Source of the DNA: Lysobacter sp. Root690
Lineage (GTDB): Bacteria; Pseudomonadota; Gammaproteobacteria; Xanthomonadales; Xanthomonadaceae
Direction of reading: 5' to 3'
DNA length: 64,000 bases
Assembly (NCBI RefSeq): GCF_001427785.1
Contig: NZ_LMHM01000012.1
Location: forward strand, 595,156 to 659,155
A model generated the notes under the pieces. It worked only from the letters and a program-made list of their open reading frames with translations, was not told the DNA's origin and did not search any database. A program made the translations under genes and the position numbers. Positions 29,201 through 35,338 of the stretch are shown here, in pieces; the first letter of the stretch is position 1; the number at the start of each line of letters is the position of its first letter.

Positions 29201-29350
29201 TTCATCCCGCTGACCCATTCCGTGTTCTGGGGAACCCTCGCTTACACGCTGATCGGCGGAACATTCGCGGGAACAGTGCTGACCCTGGTGTTCCTGCCGG
29301 CGATGTATTCCATCTGGTTCAAAATCAGGCCGTCTTCTTTGCAGGCCTGA
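26282..29350 (+). CDS. RND multidrug efflux transporter, inner-membrane pump (AcrB-like)
   Basis: 1022 residues starting at GTG 26282 inside the adaptor stop (GTGA overlap); an upstream in-frame ATG would run back into the adaptor gene. The first membrane helix is ITLFLIFLVSLAGLVSFF, followed by the large periplasmic loop, the helix set with GSLILALGLLVDDAIIAIEMM (the transmembrane proton-relay Asp pair lies in LLVDDA), a second periplasmic loop, and final helices (PLGLIGVVPTLLLFQ, VGLIALSGILMRNTLILIG). Length fits AcrB/MexB-type pumps. It exports drugs or toxic compounds using the proton gradient. Confidence 0.94.
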   Translation: MSEGRFNLSALAVRERSITLFLIFLVSLAGLVSFFNLGRAEDPAFTVKVMTVVTAWPGATAQEMQDQVAEKIEKRLQELRWYDRSETYTRPGLAFTMLTLLDSTPPSQVQEQFYQARKKVADEAGNLPSGVIGPMVNDEYADVTFALYALKAQGEPQRLLVRDAETLRQRLLHVPGVKKVNIVGEQSERIYVEFSHERLATLGVNPQEVFAALNTQNALTPAGSVETKGPEVFIRLDGAFDELQKISDTPVVARGRALKLSDIATVKRGYEDPKTFMIRNGGEPALLLGVVMREGWNGLDLGKALDTEVSAIGSELPLGMSLSKVTDQAVNIDSSVDEFMLKFFAALLVVMLVCFVSMGWRVGLVVAAAVPLTLAAVFLVMLASGKNFDRITLGSLILALGLLVDDAIIAIEMMVVKMEEGYSRVAASAYAWSHTAAPMLSGTLVTAVGFMPNGFARSSAGEYTSNMFWIVGIALIASWVVAVVFTPYLGVKLLPDFKKVEGGHGAIYDTPRYNRFRQILARVIARKWLVAGSVVALFVLSVLGMGVVKKQFFPISDRPEVLVEVQMPYGTSINQTSAASAKVEAWLSKQKEARIVTAYVGQGAPRFFFSVGPELPDPSFAKIVVRTDNQNERDTLKHRLRQAIANGLAPEARLRVTQLIFGPYSPYPVAYRVAGPEPETLRNIAADVQQVMETSPMMRTVNTDWGVRTPALHFTLQQDRLQAVGLTSNAVALQLQFLLNGVPVTAVREDIRTVQVVARSAGDTRLDPAKITDFTLAGANGQRIPLSQVGKVDVRMEEPIMRRRDRMPTITVRGDIADGLQPPDVSSAITEQLQPLMEKLPRGYSIEQAGSIEESGKATKAMLPLFPIMLAITLLILILQVRSISAMVMVFLTSPLGLIGVVPTLLLFQQPFGINALVGLIALSGILMRNTLILIGQIHHNEQEGLAPFHAVVEATVQRARPVILTALAAILAFIPLTHSVFWGTLAYTLIGGTFAGTVLTLVFLPAMYSIWFKIRPSSLQA

Positions 29351-29386
29351 TCCACCGCGACTGGTTAGCCACGGGAAGAATCCGTC

Positions 29387-29449
29387 ATGTCGAATTCCAA
29401 AGTTGTCCTTGTCACCGGCATTTCAAAGAAGTTCTGGCTGGCCCGATAA
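29387..29449 (+). pseudogene. N-terminal scar of a short-chain dehydrogenase
   Basis: After GGGAAGAA, an ATG opens MSNSKVVLVTGIS, the exact start of an SDR Rossmann fold (TGxxxGIG expected next), then the frame changes to KKFWLAR and stops. The gene would be the third member of the efflux operon. The rest of the SDR is missing before the flavoprotein at 29632, indicating a deletion or replacement at about 29426. Confidence 0.6.
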
Positions 29450-29631
29450 CCGTACTAGAGAGACATTTGTTTCCCGGCATATGTTCGCGACCTCTGGACG
29501 CATCGAGGAACCTGCGCACATAAGCCGCCATGAAATTCCGTACGCACCCGCCCGCAATAGCCCTGTTTTTCCGAGCAATATTGCGCGTCGGGCCCAGTCC
29601 CCTCACCGTAGACAGCACGGAATACATCACC

Positions 29632-30525
29632 ATGAATGACGTCATCATCATCGGCGGAAGCTTTGCCGGTCTCGCCGCCGCGCTGCAGCTCGGCCGTGCC
29701 CGCCGCAAGGTCGTTGTTCTCGATACCGGCCTGCCGCGCAATCGCTTCGCCGGCCACTCGCATGGCTTGCTCGGCCACGATCACAAGCCACCGCTGGACA
29801 TCCTGACCGAGGCGCGGCAGCAGCTGACGCGTTATCCCACGATCAGGCTCGTCAGTGCGCGGGCGGACAGCGTCTCCGGTGCCATCGACGATTTCTCCGT
29901 CCTCACAGCCGATGGCGAGAGCCTTGGGGCGCGCCGCCTGATCCTGAGCTACGGCGTTGTCGATCAGCTACCTGATGTTCCGGGCTTCGTCGAAGGCTGG
30001 GGCACGTCCATCGTGCCTTGTCCCTATTGCGATGGCTTTGAAGTCGCCGGCCAGCATTGGGGCGTTGTCTGGTCCGGCCCGCAGTCGCACCAGTCTGTCA
30101 GGCTGTTTCGCGATTGGACCGACACGTTGACGGTCTTTGCCGATGGCCACGACATTTCGCCCGACATCCAGGCCGATCTGGCGCGCCGCAACGTACCTGT
30201 CATTGATGGGCGAATCATTGAGATCGCCCGTCAGGGCGGGCATGCCGCTACCGTCAAGCTCGATACCGGCCCCAATGTCGCGGTCGATATCCTGTTCGCC
30301 CTTCCGCGCAACAAGCCGTCCGCAAGCTTGCATGAATCATTGGGCCTCGCCACGGTCGATACGCCCGTCGGCATCGCCCTCAAAGTCGACGAGCGCCGCG
30401 AAACCAGCGTGTCGGGCATCTACGCCGCCGGCGACCTCGCTAACCCCGGCATGCCCTCGGTCACCACGGCAACATGGCAAGGCGCGATGGCAGGCATTTT
30501 CGCCCAGCAGTCAATGCTGGTTTGA
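29632..30525 (+). CDS. thioredoxin-reductase-like NAD(P)/FAD-dependent oxidoreductase
   Basis: 297 residues from ATG 29632. The FAD motif is VIIIGGSFAGLAAALQLG (residues 4-21), a redox-active pair Cys130/Cys133 sits in VPCPYCDGFE (thioredoxin reductase has CATCDG), and SGIYAAGDLA marks the C-terminal FAD site. The second dinucleotide motif is weaker (GVVWSGPQSHQS). Related proteins include ferredoxin-NADP reductase-like and dithiol oxidases of natural product clusters. Upstream DNA to the efflux operon holds only SDR debris, so it may be a separate acquisition. Electron partner unknown. Confidence 0.87.
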   Translation: MNDVIIIGGSFAGLAAALQLGRARRKVVVLDTGLPRNRFAGHSHGLLGHDHKPPLDILTEARQQLTRYPTIRLVSARADSVSGAIDDFSVLTADGESLGARRLILSYGVVDQLPDVPGFVEGWGTSIVPCPYCDGFEVAGQHWGVVWSGPQSHQSVRLFRDWTDTLTVFADGHDISPDIQADLARRNVPVIDGRIIEIARQGGHAATVKLDTGPNVAVDILFALPRNKPSASLHESLGLATVDTPVGIALKVDERRETSVSGIYAAGDLANPGMPSVTTATWQGAMAGIFAQQSMLV

Positions 30526-30935
30526 GAGTAGATATTCCTTCCTCCGGATGCGGCGGGCCCCAACGCGATCGTGGAACGGATCACGGCATGGGGCGAGTCG
30601 CGGATCACTCGTCCAGGCCGAAGTAAGGACCGTAGACAAGTTCGCGTTATAGGGGCGACGAGTTTGTGGTGTGCCTGCGTTGTGAACGTCCTCAATTGGC
30701 CGATAGCAGCCTATGCGTTTTCGACGCTTTGGGCATTCAACTTTTTATTGTTACTGAGACGATGCAGCCGAGCCGCGAAGCGGCTTCGGCTTGGTGTTTC
30801 GAAGGCATGGTGTTTCAGGGGGGGGCGCCTTTGAAAGTGCACTCTGCCCCCTGTTTCTGCCCCAGGAAAAACTGCGCTAATTGGCTTACGGCGGCGGAGC
30901 TAATCCAGGTGGGCGGCCGCATCAACCGGGATTGC
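30526..30935. other. intergenic region with hairpin repeat, no intact gene
   Basis: About 410 bases. One dispersed hairpin repeat lies at 30766-30791. The stretch near 30640-30680 reads RYRGDEFVVCL in one frame, resembling a GGDEF motif, but no further family sequence surrounds it, so it is not called. Two overlapping open frames (30571-30834, 30666-30941) have no family features. Confidence 0.45.
30766..30791. repeat. dispersed hairpin repeat, copy 1
   Basis: Outer arms AGCCGA/TCGGCT and inner arms GCCGC/GCGGC fold around a GAA loop with one bulged T. The core GCGAAGCGGCTTCGGC recurs at 32362, 33042 and 33374. Confidence 0.65.
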
Positions 30936-31553
30936 TCATAGGGACAGTCGCTCATTCCCGCTCACGCGAAGCGCCAGCGACAGTTGCATGTCGCCGTTGG
31001 CCTCCCGCGTCAGGTCCTTCCCCGCGTCGGCGATCAACGATAAGCGTGCGCGCGCCGACCCTGACCAAGTCACACGCCGCGCATCCTCCTGGCGCCGGTG
31101 ATCGACCGCAACGATGCGGATACTGTCTTCTATAGCCGCAGGTAGCGTCTTGATGCTGACAGCGCGCCGGTCGGCGGTTTCCAGCGTTAACGACAGTCGC
31201 GGCGCCAATAGGCCAAGCCCGTAGTAATGAGCCGGTTGTGCTTGCGCTAGCGATACGCCGGAAGTTTCCGAGAGCGGTGCGAGATCGCCCCTGCTGGTGT
31301 AGGTCAGGCCGTTGCCAAAAGGAAACTGCGGGCGGTAGTCCTGCTGGAGGACGTTGATGGCGTGCTGATCGGCGCGCCGCGGCCAGGAGAAGCTGGGTTT
31401 GCCCTTGAAGTCGTAATGGATGCCGTCGTCAGGATCACGCAAAAAAACATCGGCGATGCCGGCGCCCTCGCTGCCCGGCAGCCAGGCCGCGACGAAGGCA
31501 TGGGACGCATTGATCTCGCGGATCGCCCACAGCATCCATTGTGGGGCCGCCAT
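30936..31553 (-). pseudogene. C-terminal fragment of a GH3 family (ExoP-like) glucosidase
   Basis: The frame codes for 205 residues. From REINASHAFVAAWLPGSEG, then GIADVFLRDPDDGIHYDFKG, SFSWPRRADQ and FPFGNGLTY, it matches the C-terminal part of glycoside hydrolase family 3 enzymes of the ExoP type, which are normally 800 or more residues long with a signal peptide and an N-terminal barrel. Everything upstream of about 31530 is missing, and the break lies in a palindrome (31541-31575). The catalytic Asp is in the missing part, so no activity is expected. Confidence 0.7.
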
Positions 31554-31575
31554 TCCTGCGGAGCGGCGGCCCCAC
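31541..31575. repeat. 11-bp inverted repeat at the GH3 truncation point
   Basis: GTGGGGCCGCC (31541-31551) pairs perfectly with GGCGGCCCCAC (31565-31575) across a 13-base loop. The GH3-like sequence stops right beside it, so it may mark a deletion or insertion junction. Confidence 0.6.
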
Positions 31576-31640
31576 TTGCACTTCCGAGAGCAAGGGATTG
31601 TTCAACGTAGCAACTATGGCTTGGTATGTACTGCGAGTTC

Positions 31641-31919
31641 TTAATCTGGCACCACTACTTGAGTGCTACAGGCCTGATTGCCACTGCTAAATGTGTCAAT
31701 GGTGATGAGCACATTCTGTCCGCCGGCATGGGAGCATTGTGTCTGGGCTCGCGACCCATTGGCGATCGAACTTGTGACAGTTGGTGAGCATTGACTGTAG
31801 AGCCCCGCCGCGATGTGCGCTTTTAAGTCCGCACACTTAATCGGCATTTTTTGTGGCTGTGCAAATGCAGAAGCCGCAACGCCACTCATTAGGCACAACG
31901 TGATTGCGGATGCTTTCAT
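31641..31919 (-). CDS. small secreted cysteine-containing protein
   Basis: 92 residues from the ATG at 31919, which has AAAGGAG eight bases upstream; the longer open frame upstream has no comparable site. A signal peptide (MKASAITLCLMSGVAASAFA) is followed by a short mature part with four cysteines (KCADLKAHI, YSQCSPTV, TQCSHAGG, QACSTQVV), enough for two disulfides, ending VVVPD. Function not recognised. It is the only intact gene in this remnant-rich stretch. Confidence 0.7.
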   Translation of the reverse strand: MKASAITLCLMSGVAASAFAQPQKMPIKCADLKAHIAAGLYSQCSPTVTSSIANGSRAQTQCSHAGGQNVLITIDTFSSGNQACSTQVVVPD

Positions 31920-32487
31920 AGTGGCTCCTTTAGCTAAAAGCCCGAAGACGATCTCCGTGCGAGGGACGGTCAAATTCACTGCCGCTGAATTAGTTTGCAG
32001 GATTAGCTCCTCAAATTGATCGAAGTGCAAATCGTAATTCGTCATTATGACCTGCTCGCGATCACAGTTCTGCGACGTCGGGTCGCCATCGGTGCCACGC
32101 GACGGTCCAGCTCCCCAACAGCAGCGATGCGGCAAAAATCTTCGTGCTGACAACGGGGCTAATGCCGCGACCTGGGTTGATACGTGCTGCGTTGAGCATG
32201 GCTTGCTGATCCCTTGGGCTCGCGCGAAGTGCGCGAGGTGCCAGTTGGGATGCGATACGAAGCCGATTTAGGCGGCGAACGGCGTGGCGGTCAGGTCGAA
32301 TGAACATCGCCAGTGCAGGTCCGCTTCCGGCCAGAAGAGGACATCAGCGAACATCTGAACCAGCTGAGCCGCGAAGCGGCTTCGGCAAGATCAGCTACCG
32401 AAAGGGGATTTCTCCGCGAGAGGAGCCCCACTACCATCTAGCAGCACTCCAATTGGTCTTTCAACTCTATGGCAACGAGGAGACAAG
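31920..32487. other. intergenic region, no supported gene
   Basis: About 570 bases between the small secreted protein and the SRPBCC gene. A hairpin repeat is at 32362-32387. An open frame at 32300-32491 overlaps the next start by four bases but has no recognisable domain or ribosome site. Confidence 0.45.
32362..32387. repeat. dispersed hairpin repeat, copy 2
   Basis: Inner stem GCCGC-GAA-GCGGC is conserved; the outer arms (AGCTGA and TTCGGCA) are diverged. It lies about 100 bases before the SRPBCC gene. Confidence 0.6.
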
Positions 32488-32967
32488 GTGAGCCCCAAGC
32501 CCAGCGGCCACCTTCATGGCAACGATTTGATGATCACGCGCTCGTTTCAAGCAACCTTCGATGACGTTTGGGAAAGCGTAACGAAACCCGAGAAGACCGC
32601 GCTCTGGTTCGGAGGTTGGGAAGGCGAAGCTGGCGTTGGCAATGTCATACGGCTGCAACTGATCCATGAAAAAGGCCGGCCGTGGTCCAACGTAAAGATC
32701 GAAGCTTGTGAAGCTCCGCATCGCTTGGTTGTCACGATGAAAGATGATTACGGTGATTGGCGGATCGAGCTGACGTTGATGCAGGTTGGAAGCACAACGG
32801 AGTTGCGCTTCGTGCAGCCCCTAAGTGATCGGGAATTGGTTGGAGATGTAGGCCCGGGCTGGGAATACTACCTGGACAAGCTAGTTGCTGCTCGCGAAGG
32901 CAAGCCGTCCCCATCATTCGACGACTACTATCCGGCGCAGAAAGCACACTACCTGGAAGGGACGTAG
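32488..32967 (+). CDS. SRPBCC/AHSA1-domain protein
   Basis: 159 residues from GTG 32488, with GAGGAGA about eight bases upstream. The AHSA1-type START-like fold is visible: ITRSFQATFDDVWESVTKPE, KTALWFGGWEGEAGVGN, VTMKDDYGDWRIELTLMQ, STTELRFVQPLS, GPGWEYYLDKLVAAREG. Such proteins bind hydrophobic ligands; they are often paired with ArsR regulators, but no intact ArsR gene is adjacent. Function beyond the fold is unknown. Confidence 0.85.
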   Translation: MSPKPSGHLHGNDLMITRSFQATFDDVWESVTKPEKTALWFGGWEGEAGVGNVIRLQLIHEKGRPWSNVKIEACEAPHRLVVTMKDDYGDWRIELTLMQVGSTTELRFVQPLSDRELVGDVGPGWEYYLDKLVAAREGKPSPSFDDYYPAQKAHYLEGT

Positions 32968-33041
32968 GCACCAGCTGCCCCAGCAGCGCGCGCGCCGATT
33001 CAGGGGCTAGACGTACCAACGCGACGCTCGGTCCCTTTCGG

Positions 33042-33067
33042 AGCCGAGCAGCGAAGCGGCTTCAGCT
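33042..33067. repeat. dispersed hairpin repeat, copy 3
   Basis: AGCCGAGCAGCGAAGCGG, then CTTCAGCT: outer arms AGCCGA/TCAGCT and inner arms with one mismatch. It follows the SRPBCC gene by about 75 bases. Confidence 0.6.
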
Positions 33068-33131
33068 TGGATGAACCGTCAGGCGGTTGGCCCGAGCAAT
33101 CTGCTCGCCGCAACGAATACGAAGTCATTGC

Positions 33132-33338
33132 TCACTTACCGAAGTCCGCCCGTACTTGCCACCAAAAACTCAAGCCTAATCCGCCGATGCCCAGCGGCGC
33201 TGAGATGACCCACGCCACAGTCTCATTCGGGATGCAGGTGAAAACGAGCCAGCATAGCGCTGCTGTAACTGCAGTACCGACATAGAACCGCCATGACAGG
33301 AGCACCTCTCCGATCTCAACGATATCCATGAGCGCCAT
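33132..33338 (-). CDS. small two-helix membrane protein
   Basis: 68 residues; AGGAGAG lies nine bases before the ATG. Two hydrophobic segments (YVGTAVTAALCWLVFTCI and VAWVISAPLGIGGLGLSFWW) are separated by a short loop (PNET). No family was recognised, but the strong ribosome site and the regular membrane topology support a real gene. Both N- and C-terminus are predicted on the same side. Confidence 0.6.
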   Translation of the reverse strand: MALMDIVEIGEVLLSWRFYVGTAVTAALCWLVFTCIPNETVAWVISAPLGIGGLGLSFWWQVRADFGK

Positions 33339-33373
33339 AGTTTTCTCTCTCCTGCCGCCTGATACCTGAATTA

Positions 33374-33400
33374 AGCCGTGCCGCGAAGCGGCTTCGGCTT
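33374..33400. repeat. dispersed hairpin repeat, copy 4
   Basis: AGCCGTGCCGCGAAGCGG, then CTTCGGCTT: conserved inner stem and nearly complete outer arms. It lies between the ends of two leftward genes. Confidence 0.65.
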
Positions 33401-33419
33401 GAACGAATTTTTAAGCCGC

Positions 33420-33842
33420 CTACCTGCCATGCACCCGCCTGGAAAGCATTTGAAGCGTCGATAGATCAGGTGTGTTCTCCAGTGACGCGCACCGGGAGCA
33501 CGTGCTGAGGGCAAAGGGCTGTGCCCCGCCCGAATAGACAAGCACATTGGAGCCTTGGCGGGGTACAAAGCCATCACTGACAAGGCTGATCGTATCTTCT
33601 GCGGTGGTCGAAACGACATCTCCAGGGTTCAGGCTGCCCTTCCAGACCTGCAGGATACGTAGCCTTGCAAAGTGAAAGTCATCTCGTCCGAAGCTCGAGG
33701 CTATGTAGGTCTCTTCAACGTGAGCAGAGAAGACGTCTCGCGCTGCGGAGTAGGCTTGCTTTACCGACTGCTGCCCGCCGCATGACATGGCCGCCGCCGG
33801 CACGGAAACAAGCAGAGCTGCAATGAATGCGAGAAGTTTCAA
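33420..33842 (-). CDS. secreted hypothetical protein with cysteine pair (NTR/TIMP-like pattern)
   Basis: 140 residues with a signal peptide (LLAFIAALLVSVPAAAMSC). The mature part has CGGQQSVKQAYSAARDVFSAH, HFARLRILQVWKGSL, LVSDGFVPRQGSNVLVYSGG and a C-terminal STCSRCASL. The order Cys at the start, V-W-K-G in the middle and Cys near the end recalls OB-fold NTR/TIMP-like domains found in secreted bacterial proteins. This is a fold guess; the role is unknown. Confidence 0.65.
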   Translation of the reverse strand: MKLLAFIAALLVSVPAAAMSCGGQQSVKQAYSAARDVFSAHVEETYIASSFGRDDFHFARLRILQVWKGSLNPGDVVSTTAEDTISLVSDGFVPRQGSNVLVYSGGAQPFALSTCSRCASLENTPDLSTLQMLSRRVHGR

Positions 33843-33933
33843 TATAGTCGTCTGACATCTGAATTATGCCGAGCTGCGGCGCGAGTTCGGCTTCCTATGA
33901 TGCTACCCGCGCCACTAGCGGCGGCTCGCCGAG

Positions 33934-34557
33934 TTATCGACCCCGCTTATCGAACCCGCAGTCCATCGCAAGCCTGACCAAGGCCACCTCTCCACGCACG
34001 TCAAGCTTCTCCAACACTCTCGCCCGGAAGGTACGAATCGTCGACTCGGTGATACCCAGTGCTTTGGCGATCACCGGGGTCTTCACGCCTTGAACCATCA
34101 TCCGCGCGACCTCCAGCTCACGCGGACTGAGCCGGTCGAATGGTGAAGGCTCGAAGAGGATATTTGCGCCCAGCGCCTCATCCAGAAACCTGCGCCCGGC
34201 GGCGACCTCCCGGACAGCGCGCAACAGAGTTGCCCCGTCCCGAGCCTTTGACACGTATCCCAGTGCGCCGGCCGCCAGCAGCTTGCGGGGAATCGGGCCG
34301 CCCTCCAAAACCGAGACGACCAGAATCCTCAGCTTGGGATTTTCCTGAAGCAATCGATGAGCCACATCCAGTCCATCGCCATCAGGCAGATGAAAATCGC
34401 AAAGAACCAAGTCCGGCTTTGCCACCGGAATCATGATCACGGCATCCGCCGCACTCCCAGCTTCACCGATTACTTGGATATCGCCCTGGGCCTCCAACAG
34501 CCAGCGCAACCCGATTCGTAGCAGCGGATGATCATCAACAACAAATACTCTGATCAT
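33934..34557 (-). CDS. LuxR/FixJ-type response regulator
   Basis: 207 residues from ATG 34557, with AGAGGGATA directly upstream; the frame is open a further 24 codons but without a site. The receiver domain shows the acidic pair Asp8-Asp9 (FVVDDHP), phosphoacceptor Asp54 (LVLCDFHLPDG), and the switch lysine in YVSKARDG. The NarL-type helix-turn-helix is at about residues 143-190 (LSPRELEVARMMVQG, VIAKALGITESTIRTFRARV). No histidine kinase is next to it, so it is an orphan. Its promoter region carries two matching dyads shared with the divergent genes leading to the RHS toxins. Confidence 0.92.
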   Translation of the reverse strand: MIRVFVVDDHPLLRIGLRWLLEAQGDIQVIGEAGSAADAVIMIPVAKPDLVLCDFHLPDGDGLDVAHRLLQENPKLRILVVSVLEGGPIPRKLLAAGALGYVSKARDGATLLRAVREVAAGRRFLDEALGANILFEPSPFDRLSPRELEVARMMVQGVKTPVIAKALGITESTIRTFRARVLEKLDVRGEVALVRLAMDCGFDKRGR

Positions 34558-34645
34558 TATCCCTCTTGGCCAGTGCGTCCGTTGGACGTGACTAAGCCAA
34601 AAGAGCTTCTGCGTTAGCAACCAGATCATTTTGAAAGTGCTTTAT

Positions 34646-34716
34646 GTCCACGTGCTTGTGGACCGCCGTCTAACTCACGTGGACAGTTGTCTATGCCGAC
34701 GTAGACAAATGTCTAT
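34646..34716. promoter_or_regulatory. two 18-bp dyads between response regulator and DUF2188/RHS genes
   Basis: GTCCAC-N6-GTGGAC (34646-34663) and GTCTAT-N6-GTAGAC (34689-34706) share length, spacing and core. Further half-sites GTGGAC (34679) and GTCTAT (34711) lie between and after. An additional 10-bp inverted pair TGTCCACGTG/CACGTGGACA spans 34645-34685. The array lies about 90 bases before the response regulator and about 100 before the rightward gene, where FixJ-type regulators usually bind. Confidence 0.5.
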
Positions 34717-34813
34717 GACGAATCAGAATTTCCCTACATTTATTTCGGAAGACGCGCGCTAGCTTGATTTGAAAGCGGCCAACCGGCCGACAATATTTCG
34801 GCCGGGACTTTCA

Positions 34814-35143
34814 ATGAGCACGAATTCTCAAGATAGCGTTGTCATCTTCGAAGTCGTACATCGTGGACCGGGTAACTGGCGGGTGTCAGTCAACGGCGCA
34901 GACGACGCCGCTCCGTTTCCCTCCAACGAGACCGCGACCACGGCGGCTCGGGTCAGAGCGCGGCGCCTGCACCTCGATACCGGGGTCCCGGCCGAAGTGC
35001 ATGCTCCGAACCGAAGCGGGAACGTCGAATGCCTGATTCGATATTTGCGTCCCGACCAGCTGATGGACCTGTGCCAATCGCAGGGGAAGTGGCATGCTGC
35101 CTTCGATAGCCCGCTCTTTGAGACCGCGCGCGGTTTGAGCTGA
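34814..35143 (+). CDS. DUF2188-like small protein
   Basis: 109 residues from ATG 34814. The centre reads VVHRGPGNWRVSVNGADDA, NETATTAARVRARRLH and VPAEVHAPNRSGNVE. This is the layout of DUF2188: a Trp-containing strand, an Ala-rich helix, then V-x-V-H-x-x-x-G. Function of that family is unknown. It is cytosolic, divergent from the response regulator, and about 195 bases ahead of the first RHS gene. Confidence 0.6.
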   Translation: MSTNSQDSVVIFEVVHRGPGNWRVSVNGADDAAPFPSNETATTAARVRARRLHLDTGVPAEVHAPNRSGNVECLIRYLRPDQLMDLCQSQGKWHAAFDSPLFETARGLS

Positions 35144-35338
35144 GCCGAATCTCATCCAGCAAGACGGACATCGCCGACGCTGATGGCGCCGCGACCAAGG
35201 ACAGGTCATGCAATCAATCCCACCTTTTCAACGCCACGCCCCAGTCCAGGGCGCGGTGTCGCTTCGCCATGGACAACGCACCGCCACTGGGTCGCCTGAA
35301 CACGGCCCTTTATCTGCTGCGACACAAGGAGTTGAATC

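Noticed and set aside
30640..30690. RYRGDEFVVCL resembling a GGDEF diguanylate cyclase motif
   Set aside because: Only one short motif matches; flanking sequence in the same frame shows no cyclase features and a stop lies just upstream.
32300..32491. possible ArsR-like partner of the SRPBCC gene
   Set aside because: The four-base overlap is suggestive, but the sequence has no winged-helix motif and contains a hairpin repeat.
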